Assembly: GCA_947034895.1 (NCBI GenBank)
Contig: OX344765.1
Location: 22,945,001-23,009,000, forward strand
Source of the DNA: Rhytidiadelphus loreus
Lineage: Eukaryota; Streptophyta; Bryopsida; Hypnales; Hylocomiaceae
Direction: 5' to 3'
Length of the DNA stretch: 64,000 nucleotides
The notes under the pieces: generated by a model
Seen by the model: the letters and a program-made list of their open reading frames with translations, nothing else
What the model was told of the DNA's origin: nothing
Databases searched by the model: none
Translations under genes and position numbers: made by a program
Shown: positions 37,735-50,159 of the stretch, in pieces
Position numbering within the stretch: the first letter of the stretch is position 1
Layout of the letters: each line of letters opens with the position of its first letter

Positions 37735-39189
37735 ATGATATTTGTACACAAACGCAATGAAAAAGTGCATACCATACTTAAGATGTGTCTTATGGATGTA
37801 GTCACTACTGATCTACATGGCTCTCTTCATGCCAATATTTATATAAAAGTTCCACTTGGTTTTGAGACGACTAATCAATTTGTTTCCATTCCAAGCAAAC
37901 ATGGTGGTGTTAAATTACAATGGGCATTATAAGGTTTAAAACAATCTAGACGCATGTGGTATTAACAATTATGGGACTATCTCATTAAGCATCACTTTAT
38001 AAATGATTCATTGCTCCCATGTCTCTTTATCAAACAAGACAAATATGGATTTGTAATCATTATAGTTTATGTTGATGACTTGAACCTTGTGGGCACCGAA
38101 TCTACATGTATTGTAGCCACTGAACGCTTTGTTTGTGAATTTGAAATGAAGCTGCTTGAAAATAAGGTAAACCAGCCTATGACAGGCAGATTGCCTGATG
38201 TGGTCTGTTGCCATTAGCAAGAATATTCAATTTTTTTTTCATACAAAGACACATGTGAGAAATGAAGAAAGCAACTGAAATTTTAATTTTTGGACAAAAT
38301 ATGAATTTTTTGTGAATTTTTGAAGTGTGCTGTCCAGTAAGCTGAAAACAGTCTGTAGACTACCCCAAATCAGCAAAAAAGTGTTTCCATGATGGTCATC
38401 TTCCCTCCTAAAACAGTCATAGCATTTTCTAAGATGGCTACAAGACTTTCTAACATGGACATGACATTAAGAAATAAAAAAACTATTTTTTACTACCAAT
38501 TTAGACTAGATTGGTATAAGTGTCCATGACAGTTACTAATAACTTCATGACTGTACCCCAAGGCTTTTATAACAACTACAAATCAGCCCAATGCAGTCTT
38601 AACCCCATTTTTCAGAAAAAGTCTCTCATAGATTGATAAATGACTGTAATGGGGGGGGTCAGTAGGTGTCTGTCATGGGTGGTTTGCCTGTCATGGGCTG
38701 GTTTACCTTACTACCTTTTGTATTGGCTTACAAGTTCTTCACTTGAAAGATGGTAGCATTTTTCTTTCACAAATGGCTTATATCAACTAGATCTTGAAAA
38801 GATTCAATATGGCAGATCCATTTTCACTATCTACACCTATGGTTGGTCGTAACAAGAAAAAAGATGATCCTTATCGCCCTTGCAAGGAAGAGGAGGAATT
38901 ATTGGGTGAACAATATCTATACTTCATTGCAATTGGAGCACTTTTATATTTGTCTAAATCTACACGTCTTGATATTGTATTTGCAATCAATTTCCTTGCA
39001 AGGCATAGTACTCGTCCCACATTACGACATTGGAATGGCATTAAACACCTTCTTCTTTATGTGAAAGGCACTGAAGACTTGGGATTACCTTATTCTTGAT
39101 TAGCAGATTCCAAAATGGTTGGATATGATGATACTGGCTACAAATCTGATCCTACAACATCCAAGTTTCAAACATGTTATGTTTTCTTA
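37735..39189 (+). pseudogene. copia reverse transcriptase/RNase H remnant
   Basis: 37790-37930 gives a reverse-transcriptase segment (IYIKVPLGFE). 38011-38164 contains the active-site motif YVDD (38068-38079). Text is then interrupted by a 544 bp insertion (38165-38708). It resumes with MADPFSLSTPMVGRNKK and ALLYLSKSTRLDI at 38794-39099. Stops and a shift separate the parts. The remaining RNase H text continues after the CACTA insertion at 41759. Confidence 0.8.
38165..38708. mobile_element. S1-family TA-flanked element in the copia RT region
   Basis: The left end AGGTAAACCAGCCTATGACA is inverted at the right (AGGTAAACCAGCCCATGACA), with TA on both sides (38163-38164 and 38709-38710). It shares AGATTGCCTG with the 28777 element. 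Removing it with one TA restores continuity of the surrounding sequence. Non-coding interior with repeated ATGGTCATC/ATGGCTAC-like phrases. Confidence 0.75.
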
Positions 39190-39467
39190 CACTACAACAA
39201 AAGCAGTATTTTAAGACTGCAAAAAACGACTGTAGTCAGTCATAAAATAAAAAAATATGATTGGCGCAGAAATCACTATAAATGACTCGGAATATGACTG
39301 CAGCAGTCGTTTAGAAGCAGTTGCTTCAGACATCAATCATATTGGCAGTCATATAAGTTGAGGGGTATAAATACCCATAATTAGCCATAATATGCCAACA
39401 AGGCGTATATTTTGACTTTCTTTGACTTTTTTTGAGCTGCCCGGGTAAATGAAAAAATCCTACGTGG

Positions 39468-40160
39468 AATATGACTGCGTTGAGTCATATTTTTTGATGA
39501 CGTGGAATATGACTGTGGTCAGTCATATTTTGTGGAATATGACTGCGTTGAGTCATATTTTTTGATGACGTGATATATGACTGTGGTTAGTTATATTTTG
39601 TGGAATATGATTGCGTTGAGTCATATTTTTTGATGACATGGAATATGACTAAGGTCAGTCATATTTTGTAGAATATGACTGCGTTGAATCATATTTTTTG
39701 ATGACGTGAAATATGACTGCATTGAGTCATATTTTTTGATGACATGGAATATGACTGTGGTTAGTTATATTTTGCAATCATGTGGAATATGACTACGGTG
39801 AGTCATATTTTGCAGTCATGTGGAATATGACTGCGGTGAGTCATATTTTTTGATGACGTGGAATATGACTAAAGTCAGTCATATTTTGTAGAATATGACT
39901 GCGTTGAATCATATTTTTTGATGACGTGAAATATGACTGCATTGAGTCATATTTTTTGATGACATGGAATATGACTGTGGTTAGTTATATTTTGCAATCA
40001 TGTGGAATATGACTGCGGTGAGTCATATTTTGCAGTCATGTGGAATATGACTGCGGTGAGTCATATTTTGCAGTCATGTAAAATATGACTGCGGTGAGCT
40101 ATATTTTTTAATGATTTGTAAAACGACTCTTCTCAGTCATATTTTTCAGTCATATTGAGA
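39468..40160. repeat. palindromic tandem array, ~38-45-bp units, subterminal in the CACTA element
   Basis: About 15 units follow the pattern AATATGACTGCGTTGAGTCA followed by TATTTTTTGATGACGTGG, with variants. Each unit is an imperfect inverted repeat (AATATGACT...AGTCATATT). A shorter cluster of the same ATATGACT motif lies near the other end (41630-41730). Subterminal repeats of this sort bind transposase in known CACTA elements; that role is inferred here. Confidence 0.8.
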
Positions 40161-40639
40161 GCACCTAGTCATTTTTTGAAAATTATTATAATCATTTTGT
40201 GACTCCAAGTAGTCATTTTTTTATTGATATGTATTTTGAACTATGAATTGAACAAATCATACAACGGTTGTAGGATACCTAAGCATATTTGCAATCATAC
40301 ATTAAAATGATTTAACAATTGAATAAAAGATTTCATGTAGTTAAAAACAAATACATATGATTTTAAAGATATACAAGAAACAATTATATTGGAGAGGGAA
40401 TATATAAGAAGGAATGTGACTCCTTTCAATGACATTTGTAATTTATTAGTCACAAATACAAAATATGTATATCACAATGAATTATTTACACAAGTCAATA
40501 GAGACTATATTTCTTACAATAATATGAAGTGAGTTGCAAGTAGCCTCCAACGACTTTGTTCCAATTTTGTTGCTTGCATATACAATTAAAGAAATAGGAG
40601 GTTAATTTTTAATGAATATACAACAAAGCTCAATCTTCA

Positions 40640-41220
40640 AAAGTTTACAACAATAGAAAATATGTAATACAAATTTAGGGTAAGAAGAAAAACAATGGTG
40701 ATGCAAGGAATAAGAAGAAAAAAGGCAAAAAGTGCTAAAAGATAACAACAAATACAAGTTAAGATGCACAAGAAACAATAAGGAGCAACTACTAAGAGGT
40801 AACAAGAAACAACAACAAAAAATTAAGATGCGACAAAAAGAAATAAGAAACAAAAAGAGAGAACAAAAAGTAAGAAAGAAGAAAGAAAAAAAAAAAAATT
40901 AAGATGCAAGAAGAAAAAAACAAGAAGCAAGAGTGAAAATGCAACAAAAGACAACAACTCTAAGAAGTAAGAGTAACTCAAGATGCAACAAAAGACAACA
41001 ACTAAGAAGCAAAAGTGAATTCAAGATACAACAAAACACAACAACTAAGAAACAAGAGTGAACTCAAGATGCAACAAAACACAACAACTAAGAAACAAAA
41101 AGTAACTCAAAATGCAACAAAACACAACAATTAAGAAACAAGAATGAACTCAAAATGCAACAAAACACAACAACTAAGAAACAAGAGTGAACTCTAAGAA
41201 ACAAGAGACAAGAGACAACA
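40640..41220. repeat. purine-rich AACAA/AAGAA-type degenerate repeats
   Basis: Long strand-asymmetric A/G/C sequence with recurring phrases such as CTCAAGATGCAACAAAACAC and AACTAAGAAACAAGAGTGAA, at least four partial copies in 40970-41200. The opposite strand gives meaningless Cys/Leu/Ser-rich frames. Confidence 0.6.
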
Positions 41221-41251
41221 AAAGGTAAGGAAGAAGAGTAAAAAGAAATAG

Positions 41252-41415
41252 TGGTTAGGGTTTTAAAACTCTAAAAAAATGACGGCTAGGGTTTTAAAAC
41301 CCTAAAAAGTGGTGGCTAGGGTTTCAAAACCCTAAAAAATGACGGCTAGGGTTTCAAAACCCTAAAAAGTGGTGGTTAGGGTTCCAAAATCCTTAAAAAG
41401 TGGTGATTAGGTTTC
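41252..41415. repeat. ~31-bp tandem array containing TAGGGTTT/AAACCCTA
   Basis: About five to six units of GGCTAGGGTTTCAAAACCCT followed by AAAAA(A/G)TG(A/G)(C/T). The unit joins a plant telomere-type motif with its inverted copy, so it is not a true telomere array. It lies inside the CACTA element. Confidence 0.75.
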
Positions 41416-41758
41416 AAAATTTTAAACAATGGCTTGTCTATATTTTTTTAGATTGCCCATGTTTTTTTTAAAGTTGCCCGAAAACAAAAAAATGTTACTA
41501 CTATAAAAATATGACCAATAATATAATTCAATGTTCTTAAACGAGTTCCCTACCGTTCCCTATGAAATACTTTGGTGTTCCCAACGGACGTATAATATAT
41601 GCCCGTGAAGTACAAGATCCAAAAACGACTGGCAATCATATTTTACAGTCATATTTCTCCTCAAGGTATTGACCTCCAAGAATATGACTACGAGTAGTTG
41701 CCAGTCATCCTTAGTCATATTTTTGTAGTTATAAAACACTGTTGTTGTTGTAATGTTA

Positions 41759-42240
41759 CGACATGGAGCTGCAATATCTTGGAAATCGGAAAAGCAAACA
41801 ATAATTGCAACATCATTTAATCATGCAAAAATAATTGCTTTGCATGAAGCATCTCGGGAATGCACCTAGTTGAGATCAATTGATGAGTTCATTCAAACAA
41901 ATTGTGGATTACCATATGATGATTCTCCAACTATCTTATATAAAGACAATAGTGCTTGTGTTGTACAAATGCAAGTGTATTTTGTTAAGGGTGATTGAAT
42001 TAAACATATTGCTCCAAAATATTTCAACTATTAATATCCATGACTTGATTATAGAGCAAGCATTTGAAATCAAGAAAGTTATATCAACAAAGAATCTTAT
42101 GGATCTCTTCACTATAGCTCTTCCATTATCTATTCATTGCTGACTTATTCATGGCATATTGACATTGGAATGCAACAACTCAATACTTTGGAACAAGAAA
42201 ATGAATAGATTTTGTTATTATCGTAGAACCCTTTGATATT
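41759..42240 (+). pseudogene. 3' part of copia RNase H, displaced by the CACTA insertion
   Basis: The text after the TTA duplication continues the RNase H C-terminus: ISWKSEKQ, then SFNHAKIIALHEASRE, then a shifted NSACVVQMQ-like segment near 41945. These match the order in plant copia polyproteins. Several stops are present. Confidence 0.7.
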
Positions 42241-42399
42241 CTTCCATGGTTTTTTCCCAATGAGTTTTGCCATGAAAATGAATTGATAAAGGTGTTGTAC
42301 TCTTTTTCCTTAATTTGTAATTTTATCCTTGATTATAATCAAGGTTTTCCCAGATAAGGTTTTAATGAAGCAACAATTGTATATCTTGCAAAATTATGG

Positions 42400-43547
42400 G
42401 CAATAGCACGTAGGGGTGATTGCAAGAAACCCCAAATGATTTTGGTAGTGTTTTATCAAACTAATTTTTATCCAATCTATAACTTTTGAATTTTAAATCC
42501 AATGCCAAAAATTAAAATATATCTATTTCTAGATATTTTGATTCTAATTGTAACCCTTATTTTTAAAAATAAATAAATAAATTTATATTTAAAATTCAAT
42601 TTCTCTAGTTTGTCACACTTTTAGTTTTTATTTATTTTTTGGACCAAGGAGTACCCAAATTTAATATACTAGAGCTAAAATTTTGGTGGTCTATTTCTAC
42701 ACTAGTAGGGCATGTTCCATATGAAGGGCATCAAAAAATACTTTATTTTATGTCCTCCATGTTTGTGCAAATAGGCCAAAAAAAAGGCTGCATGGTGTGC
42801 CGAGTGGTGTGCACACTTTTGAACATTGAAGATGGTTTTAAGTTCATTTTTTGGGTTAAATCTCATCACCATCAAGTCCTCACAAATGACCAATCTTTTT
42901 TTATTTTTTTATTTTGCTATTATTAATTTATTAAAAATCAAAACGTTGATATATGCTTTTCTAAGACATTTAGAATTGTAGGTAGAATAGGGATATTTCA
43001 ACGTTTTGATTTTTTATAAATCAATTATAATGAAATAAATAAAAATAAATAAATAAAAATTGGCCATTTGTGTCTTGTGAGGACTTGATGGTAATGAGAT
43101 TTAACCAAAAAAATGAATTTAAAACCATCTTCAATGTTCAAAAGTGTGTGCACCATGAAACCCCCCTTTTGGCCTATTTGGACAAACGTGGAGGACATAA
43201 AATAATGTATTTTTTAATGCCCTTCATATGGAACGTGCCCTACTAGTGTGGGAGAAGACCACCAAAATTTTAGCTCTAGTGTATTAAATTTGGGTATTCC
43301 TCAATACTACGAACAAAAAAACTTGAAAGTGTGACAAATTAGAGAAATTGAATTTTAAATATAAAATTATTTTTAGATTTTTTTTGAAAAATGAAGATTA
43401 CGATTAGAATCAAGAAATTTAAAAATATATTTTAAAATTTTGACATTTGATTTAAAATTTAAAAATTTAGAACATAAGACAAAACCAATATGGCAAAACA
43501 CTACCAAAATCATTTAGTCTTTCTTGTAATTACCCATAGGACATTGC
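42400..43547. repeat. 1.15-kb foldback element with ~555-bp arms
   Basis: 42400-42955 and 42991-43547 are inverted copies over their whole length, separated by about 35 bp. Landmarks are AAATGATTTTGGTAGTGTTT, TAGGGCATGTTCCATATGAA and CATCTTCAATGTTCAAAAGT. Arms differ at scattered sites. It lies between RNase H and the 3' LTR of the copia element. Ends begin GCAAT; no target duplication could be confirmed. Confidence 0.75.
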
Positions 43548-43588
43548 ATATAATTCAATTTAATAATTTTATATCAAGTAAGGAGGAA

Positions 43589-43793
43589 TGTTAAGAGATT
43601 TCTTCTATTAATATGCTCTCCATTGAAGTTTACTTTAATTCTACTAAAACCTAGGGATTATATTAAAATCCCTTCAACCAACAGGAAAGAAGGATTTCAC
43701 CTTCTCTCCCTTGTATATATATTTGATACCTTCATGGTTAATAGTTCACTTTTTTCTTCTTGCACAGTTTGGTTTATATATGATACTTTGTAG
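43589..43793 (+). repeat. 3' LTR of the copia element, upstream part
   Basis: Begins TGTTAAGAGATTTC and matches the 5' LTR up to ACTTTGTAG, where the hAT element interrupts it. The last 8 bases (CTTTGTAG, 43786-43793) are the duplicated target. Confidence 0.88.
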
Positions 43794-44833
43794 CAATGAT
43801 AAAAAAAACCCGCCGGCTAGTGCAAAGTTAGCCGGTGGATTTGGGAAAAAAATCGGTTGCATTTTGAAAGCAAAGGATGCAAATCCAAGAGGAATTTTGA
43901 AGTGGTGGAAATCAATTGGTGGGCTTAAAAAATTGGAGGATATTTTGCCGATTTGTGTGGGTACTTCATGGATTTTAATTGCCTTAGGTCAACATTCTAT
44001 CATCTCAAAGTTCCCATGCCATTGATCTAAAGTTGAGTCAATGTTGTGACAAGGGTATTGAAACATTAGTAGGGTGCAATATCATAATAATGTTGAAACA
44101 TTACAAAACATATCAACATTACATAACAATTACTATTCCAGTGTTTTGTTGGTACTATGTCAATTTTTAATGTTTCAACATTGTAAATGAGCTATGGAAT
44201 AATATTATTCAATATTTGTTTGTTCCAATATTGAAACAATGCCACATTCAATGTTATCTAATCTTTTCTTGTTCTATCATTGAAACAATACCACATCAAA
44301 AGTAGTGATACAATCTTATATGGATACATGTCAATGCAACATCATCTATTGATTGGATATTCTAATGCCAATTATTGAAACATTGAAACAATGTCAAGCT
44401 TTGAAATGGTCTTGGACACTGGACACTTCAAAAGTTAATATCTACCGCTCAAGATATGAATATGAAGATATGAACTTAAAAAAATCTTGAGATTCATTGA
44501 GGTTATCCACCATCCCTTGAACTCCCAATGAAACATATTGATTAAAATACATGCTTAATAGTAACACAATTGGTACCTTTTACCTTAATGCCAATATTAA
44601 AAATCATTCATCTGGAATCAGACACCTTTGTGGCCAAATATATCACAAAATATCACAATGTGGTAAAATCTATGCATTCAAGCTTCCTATGAGTACTCTC
44701 ATAGTCATTATAGCAAAAAAAAATCATTGTTCTTTCAATGGGTAACTTGTCATGTTGTAGCTTGCAATTGTGCTAACTGCCAGTGCTAACTGTGCTAACA
44801 ATTCTTGACTCCTTTTCTTCAACGTAGCAGTGC

Positions 44834-47171
44834 TCAATCATCAAATTCAAGGTCATCAACTACAATCTTGTCAACTAAGCGAATTCTCCTCATGCTTGAG
44901 GATTCTTCGATTAGTTTTTCTTCGGCTACCTTCATTTGTGACCTCGCAGTAGACATGTCCAGGGGATTAAATGTCTTCCCCAGGATTGCTATCTCCAGCT
45001 AAAGACAAATACATAACTAGAAATTGTTAGTAGTGTCCAAAATAATTTGATATGTAAGCATGCACTAAAAGCTCTATCTCCACTTGCTAAACTAAACTAA
45101 GCTTACAAAATATGATAGAGAAGGCCTCAAAAATACAATAAAAATGTGTCATGCATGCAAAAACTCACTGCGCACAAGAAGAATCCACCCTGTTCTTTTG
45201 TGATTTCAACAATGCCATGCAAATCATAGTACTCTCCAGTCATTGCACGTGCAATTGCACCATACACTACATCACTTCCCAAAGGATCTGTGAAGCTAAA
45301 CTCATGCGTTTGAATCCTCCATTTGTTACCTTCAAAACAAAACACAAATTAAGTAACAACAACTCAATACAAATCGTAGTTTAAGAGAGTCCTAAATTCT
45401 TTAGTCTAAAAACTAAAGTTGAAGTTCGGCCGTAGTTGCACTAGTGCAGGAAAAACCCACTGTCACCACCGTCATCACTCATCCGGTGACAATTCTGGTG
45501 GACTTATTACTGCTGGGCTACATTTGAGCCCTCCCTACCTCCAACGCAATACTAGATCACCCCTACACATGCCAAAAAACTGCTTGCTAATAAACTTCCC
45601 TAGGAGTGGAACAAAACTCGAACAAATTGGGAAGTCAATATCGAGTTGAATATGTGCAATGAGAGACAGAAGCACGATCCTAAACCCTAAGCCCAAGTGA
45701 GCAAAAATTGGCTGTTGAGTGCATCCCTGGGATTGCAGCCCAATTTTAGTGGGCATTGGGATAAGATAGTCGGACGGTTTTGCTTTGTCTGTGTGACCAA
45801 GCCTTCAATGAGATCCTACCAATTTGCTCAAATGTTTGGATGTGGTTGGTGTCAGTTGAATATGGCTAAAGAATGAAGAAAAAAGAGACTCTAGGGCAAC
45901 AAGATGTTGTATAGGACGCCAACAACAGGGTTGGTAGAAACTGAGCAATTTAATAAAAAAATAAAAAAATGGAACAAGTTCAATAAATAAAAAGTTTTGT
46001 ACCTAATACGAACAAACTCCATTTCACTTTTGTTCATACATACCTTCACAATGGCTCTCAAGTTCATCAAACCATTGTTGAAATTCTTGATGAAAAGCAT
46101 TCTTCTTTAGCTTAGGATAGCCTAACTTCCTGTAAAGCTCCATTTTGGCATCTCAGATCAAGCTGGTTCTGCGATCCTTCACATTCTTGTTAACCATTTT
46201 TGATAGGCCACCACCTGGCCCTAGAGGTCCCCAGGCTTTCAAGAACTCAACCTTTGCCAAATCATTCTCCTCAATGTCAAAGGAGATCATCATGGCCTCA
46301 AAAAGAACCTCATTAGAAGGATACATTGTAGAATTTGAGAATCTTCCAAGAAGGAGTTTGCTCACAACTTCAGTTTGCTTGATCTGAAAAGACAATAGCT
46401 TCAATAGTTTTAGTATAAAAATATAGACGTTGAATGAGTTCAAAAATCCAGGAATCAAGGTTGAAAGAAAGAAGATTCTACTAAAAGAGAGTTATACTAA
46501 TGACAAAACCAAATGTTGGAACATTTTCTCACTTGAGTCACTTCCTCTTTCAAATTGCATGTGACCTGCAAGTTTCAATCAAGTACTAGCGATGCAAAGT
46601 ATTGGAGATTTCTTTCTTAAAAAATGCATGAGAGAAAAACGTCTAACTGTTTATGCGATTCTAGTGAAACCTGTAGTTAAGAAGATAAAATCAAAAGTAG
46701 AACACAAACGTAGAATCCAATACCGACAACAAATACATATAGTTTTACAGGGATCGAGGATTATACCTTCACTTTTGTTGGATTGCAATAAGGTACGATG
46801 TCCTTACATTTTTCCATCAAAATTTCCAATGCTCTTGTGGTAGAGAGTAGTTGCTGGCAAAGTAGCTCGTTGTCCTTTATGAGTTTCACGTAGTACCTTT
46901 TTTGGACTGCATCCATAGGAACACTAAAGTATTCCTTACCTTGTTGATGGTTGTGAAGAACAGTAGATGTCCTCTCCTGTTGTTCAATCTGGTCCACAAG
47001 GGTACTAGCAATTCTTGTGACATCAGCTTCTGCTCCTTTAGGAATGGTTGGTTCTCTACTAGACTAGCTTCTATGAGATGCAATGATGCTTGGATGTCGT
47101 CCTTTGTGGATAGGAGTTTTAAACTGCGCCTTTAAGGCACCCAGTCGTCTAGACTCTTGTTGGCTAGGCAT
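44834..47171 (-). pseudogene. five-exon unknown gene, one in-frame stop, transposon-borne
   Basis: Reading the minus strand: exon 47171-46767 (ATG at 47171; TAG at 47066-47064 in an otherwise open frame), 46565-46533 (33 nt), 46383-46044, 45329-45169, 44998-44834 (TGA). All junctions are GT-AG and all phases join, predicting about 365 residues. Segments include RRLGALKAQFKTPIHKGRHP, a helical QQLLSTTRALEILMEKC, FLKAWGPLGPGGGLSKM and an acidic C-terminus. I do not recognise a domain. It is probably an accessory protein of the nested transposon, now dead or needing readthrough. Confidence 0.6.
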
Positions 47172-49379
47172 TGACTAGGTGTTCAACAATGCAAACAATA
47201 TCATGTTAAAAACAATGATCCACACAGTAATTGGATGGGACTTTTGAGCACGTTAAAATCATGGAAGGTGTTGTTAAATTTTGCACAAATTCAATACAAT
47301 GAAGAATACAATGAAGAATACAATGGATACAGGTTAAGGAAACTCAACCATCATACGTAAGTAAGCACTTGAATTTCGGAATTAACAAACAATCTTTCCA
47401 ATTACAGACTTCAAGTGCAACAAATTGTCAAAATAAAACAAATGATAAAGAGTTGCATGCTCACATGCAATAGGCTCTACTCCAAGTCCTTATGTCATAC
47501 AAACTTGCCCCTGTACAAAGTAAGATCATTGCTTCAAGTGAGACAAGGACTACAAACAATAAACAACTCAGAATGTAAACCAGTTGTAAACAGATGTGAA
47601 TCATAATGTGAACAAATGTGAACTAGTTTAGAATTAGAGTTATGGATCTTTATTCTTTCAATCTTCACATAGATCTGTCTTGCATTGTTTGAAATCAACT
47701 GAACCTTTTACCAATCTTCACTGAGGAGCTTTCAAGAAGACAAATAGAGTATTGACACAAAAAGAAGATCACTACAGCACATGTCTCACCTTGAACGCAA
47801 CTTGTCACGCAATAGAATTGTCACACAACTGGAATGCAACTTGAACCACAACTGGAATGCAACTTGAAAATTCAATACCAAGGGTCTTCTCACTTGATTC
47901 GCCGAACCTCCATGCCGAACCTAGACCGGAGGTTCAGAGGCTCTGGAACCTTCTTCAGGGATCGCAAGCCTTCTCCAAACACTGAATCCTTCAACCTCAT
48001 GTTTGTAGTACTAGCCAACTACAGATTTGCGAGTCTTCACTCTGCAATTGTTTTTTCTGTATGTCTCGATCCTCCATACTTGCTGCATACAATCTAAATT
48101 TGTTAAAAGTTCATGCACATCCATAGCAAATGAATCACCCTAACTTTGAGATCAACTTAAGAAACGACAAACTAACCTCTTCATGCACATGTGAGTGGAT
48201 AATTTAGTTGATGAAAGTAGGAATGGAGATGAGGGATAGAAATTGGTACCTTGAAGAAAAATTAGTAGAAAAAGAGGATATTCAGTAGCAATTGTACCTA
48301 CACTTGTACAAGATTTGGTGAAAGCACAATCAGAGGTCCGTGAGCACTTATATGAGGCTTTACGTGCATATGAAGTGGCACATGATGTGTGCATTGGAGA
48401 GGTAATCATGACGTTATTGAACTACATCGAATTGTGAATTTTGTATAGGAATTATGTGGTGCTATAATTGACTAATTGTGATATTTTTGTCTTTTTTACT
48501 TGGACCTTCATCAAAGTGAATCGAATTTTTTTTATTGAAGTATCTTATGAATTTATTTATAGGTGTTTGGCATGATCAAGGCAGTGGCAATTCCTCCTGG
48601 ACCAAGAGATGACTATGGCGATTGGGCTATGTATGCAACAGGGTTGCTAAAGTATGAGCAGGGAGCGACGAGCGTTGAGCATTGAGCGATGAGCGATGAG
48701 CGGTGAACAGTGGCCATTTTTAAAAAATCTTGTGAAAAATTTAAACTTTTCACCATGAGATGCCTATATCCATTATTTAGGATAAACACTTATGGCTATA
48801 AATGAGTTTGAAGAGGATGAATGGGGATGAATGGAGATGAATGAATTTGGATAAAAAATTTGTAGTTGACTTTGTTGGATGAAATACATCCATTGTTCAT
48901 TTCATTGGATGATGGATGTCTATTGAATGGGATTTAAAACTCAATTGTTTAAGGTAAAGATTGATGTTCAAGTACCTTAAATCAAAGGTAGAGAGGTTGC
49001 CAAAGGATCCTCCCTTTATTAATTTGGGAGGTTATTTAAACTGTGATTAAAATGAAAAAATATTTAAAATTATTTTCTTCAAAAGAAAATTTTTATTTTC
49101 AAAAAAAATCTTAAAAAAAGAATTAAAAAAAACATTCAATAGATGGCTCCTTAAATCAGAGGAGCGATTTCTTGTTGCTATCTTCTTTGAGAGAAAATTT
49201 GAACTACCTTAAAAAAATTTAAATTTAAATTTAAATTAAAAAAACATCCAATTTTTTTATCAATTTAAAAATTAAAAAAATTATATTAGGGCTCTTTGGA
49301 ATGAAGAGAAGACTCTTCGGTGTGAAGAGAAGGCTCCTCAGATTCCGAAGAGCTCTTGGTGCAAAAAGAAGGCAATAAG

Positions 49380-49409
49380 AAATTGCTCCTCGGATCCGAG
49401 GAGCAATTT
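49380..49409. repeat. perfect 30-bp palindrome
   Basis: The sequence centred on CTCCTCGGATCCGAGGAG is its own reverse complement from 49380 to 49409. It is an extended version of the palindrome in the neighbouring minisatellite and may mark its oldest unit. Confidence 0.85.
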
Positions 49410-50159
49410 ATTCACTAAAAAAATTTTGAAATTTTTTTTTTGAAAATTTTTGAATTTCCTTTTTTTCTTTATCAAAATGAATAAAAAAATTCTTTTGAAT
49501 TTAAAGAAGAAAAAAAATCTCATTGGAAATAACCCTCCAAATTAGTAGACAAGGTTCCTTTCAAGTTGCCAATTGAAATGAACCTTGTGTAGCTTCAAAG
49601 TTCAAAATAGTAAGATGAGTTTTGACGTCAAGAATCCTAAATTTATTTTTTTCTATTTTTTTAAAATAAAAAATTGCACTTAATTTTTTTGACATATATT
49701 GCAATATACAAGTAAAACATTTCTTGGATGGATGAAGTTCATTCATTCATTATATGTATGGTTGGACTTCTTTTTATTGCAGGAGTTGCTTGACTTTCAT
49801 TCATGCCCCTTTAAATGCAACATTTGATTGTATAATTGATTATTTAAAATAAAAAAATTGAATTCAAAAAAATAAAAAATCTATTTTTGTTTTTTGAAAT
49901 TACTATTTTTGGATTTGACAACCCTATTTATTACTCTAACTGAGACTCTAATATATCTATTTTTAGTAAAAATATTTGCAAGGAGCATTCAAATTCAATT
50001 GCTCATCGCTCTCCATTCACACTCTAGCGTTGTTGCCTTCTATGGCACTAGAAACCCTTTACAAAAAAAACTCCATCTTTAAACTATCTAAACCCTAAAA
50101 CCCTAAAACCACTAGGAACCCTTTACAAAAATTTAAAGAGAGATTCTTTAAGCACCAAA

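Larger units (their letters stand above)
39190..41755. mobile_element. non-autonomous CACTA (EnSpm) element
   Basis: The left end CACTACAACAAAAGCAGTAT and the right end, reverse complemented CATTACAACAACAACAGTGT, form a TIR of about 24 bp. TTA is duplicated (39187-39189 and 41756-41758). These are the defining CACTA features. The 2,566 bp hold subterminal palindromic tandem repeats, a purine-rich stretch and a telomere-motif array, but no transposase. It interrupts the RNase H region of the copia element. Confidence 0.87.

Noticed and set aside
39468..40160. CRISPR-like regular repeats
   Set aside because: Units are adjacent and diverged without unique spacers, in a eukaryotic transposon.
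41252..41415. Interstitial telomere
   Set aside because: The motif alternates orientation within each unit, and the array is enclosed by CACTA ends, so it is transposon sequence.
42639..42926. 95-codon frame and an antisense 63-codon frame
   Set aside because: They lie in an arm of the foldback element and are mirrored in the other arm with changes. No protein-like features.
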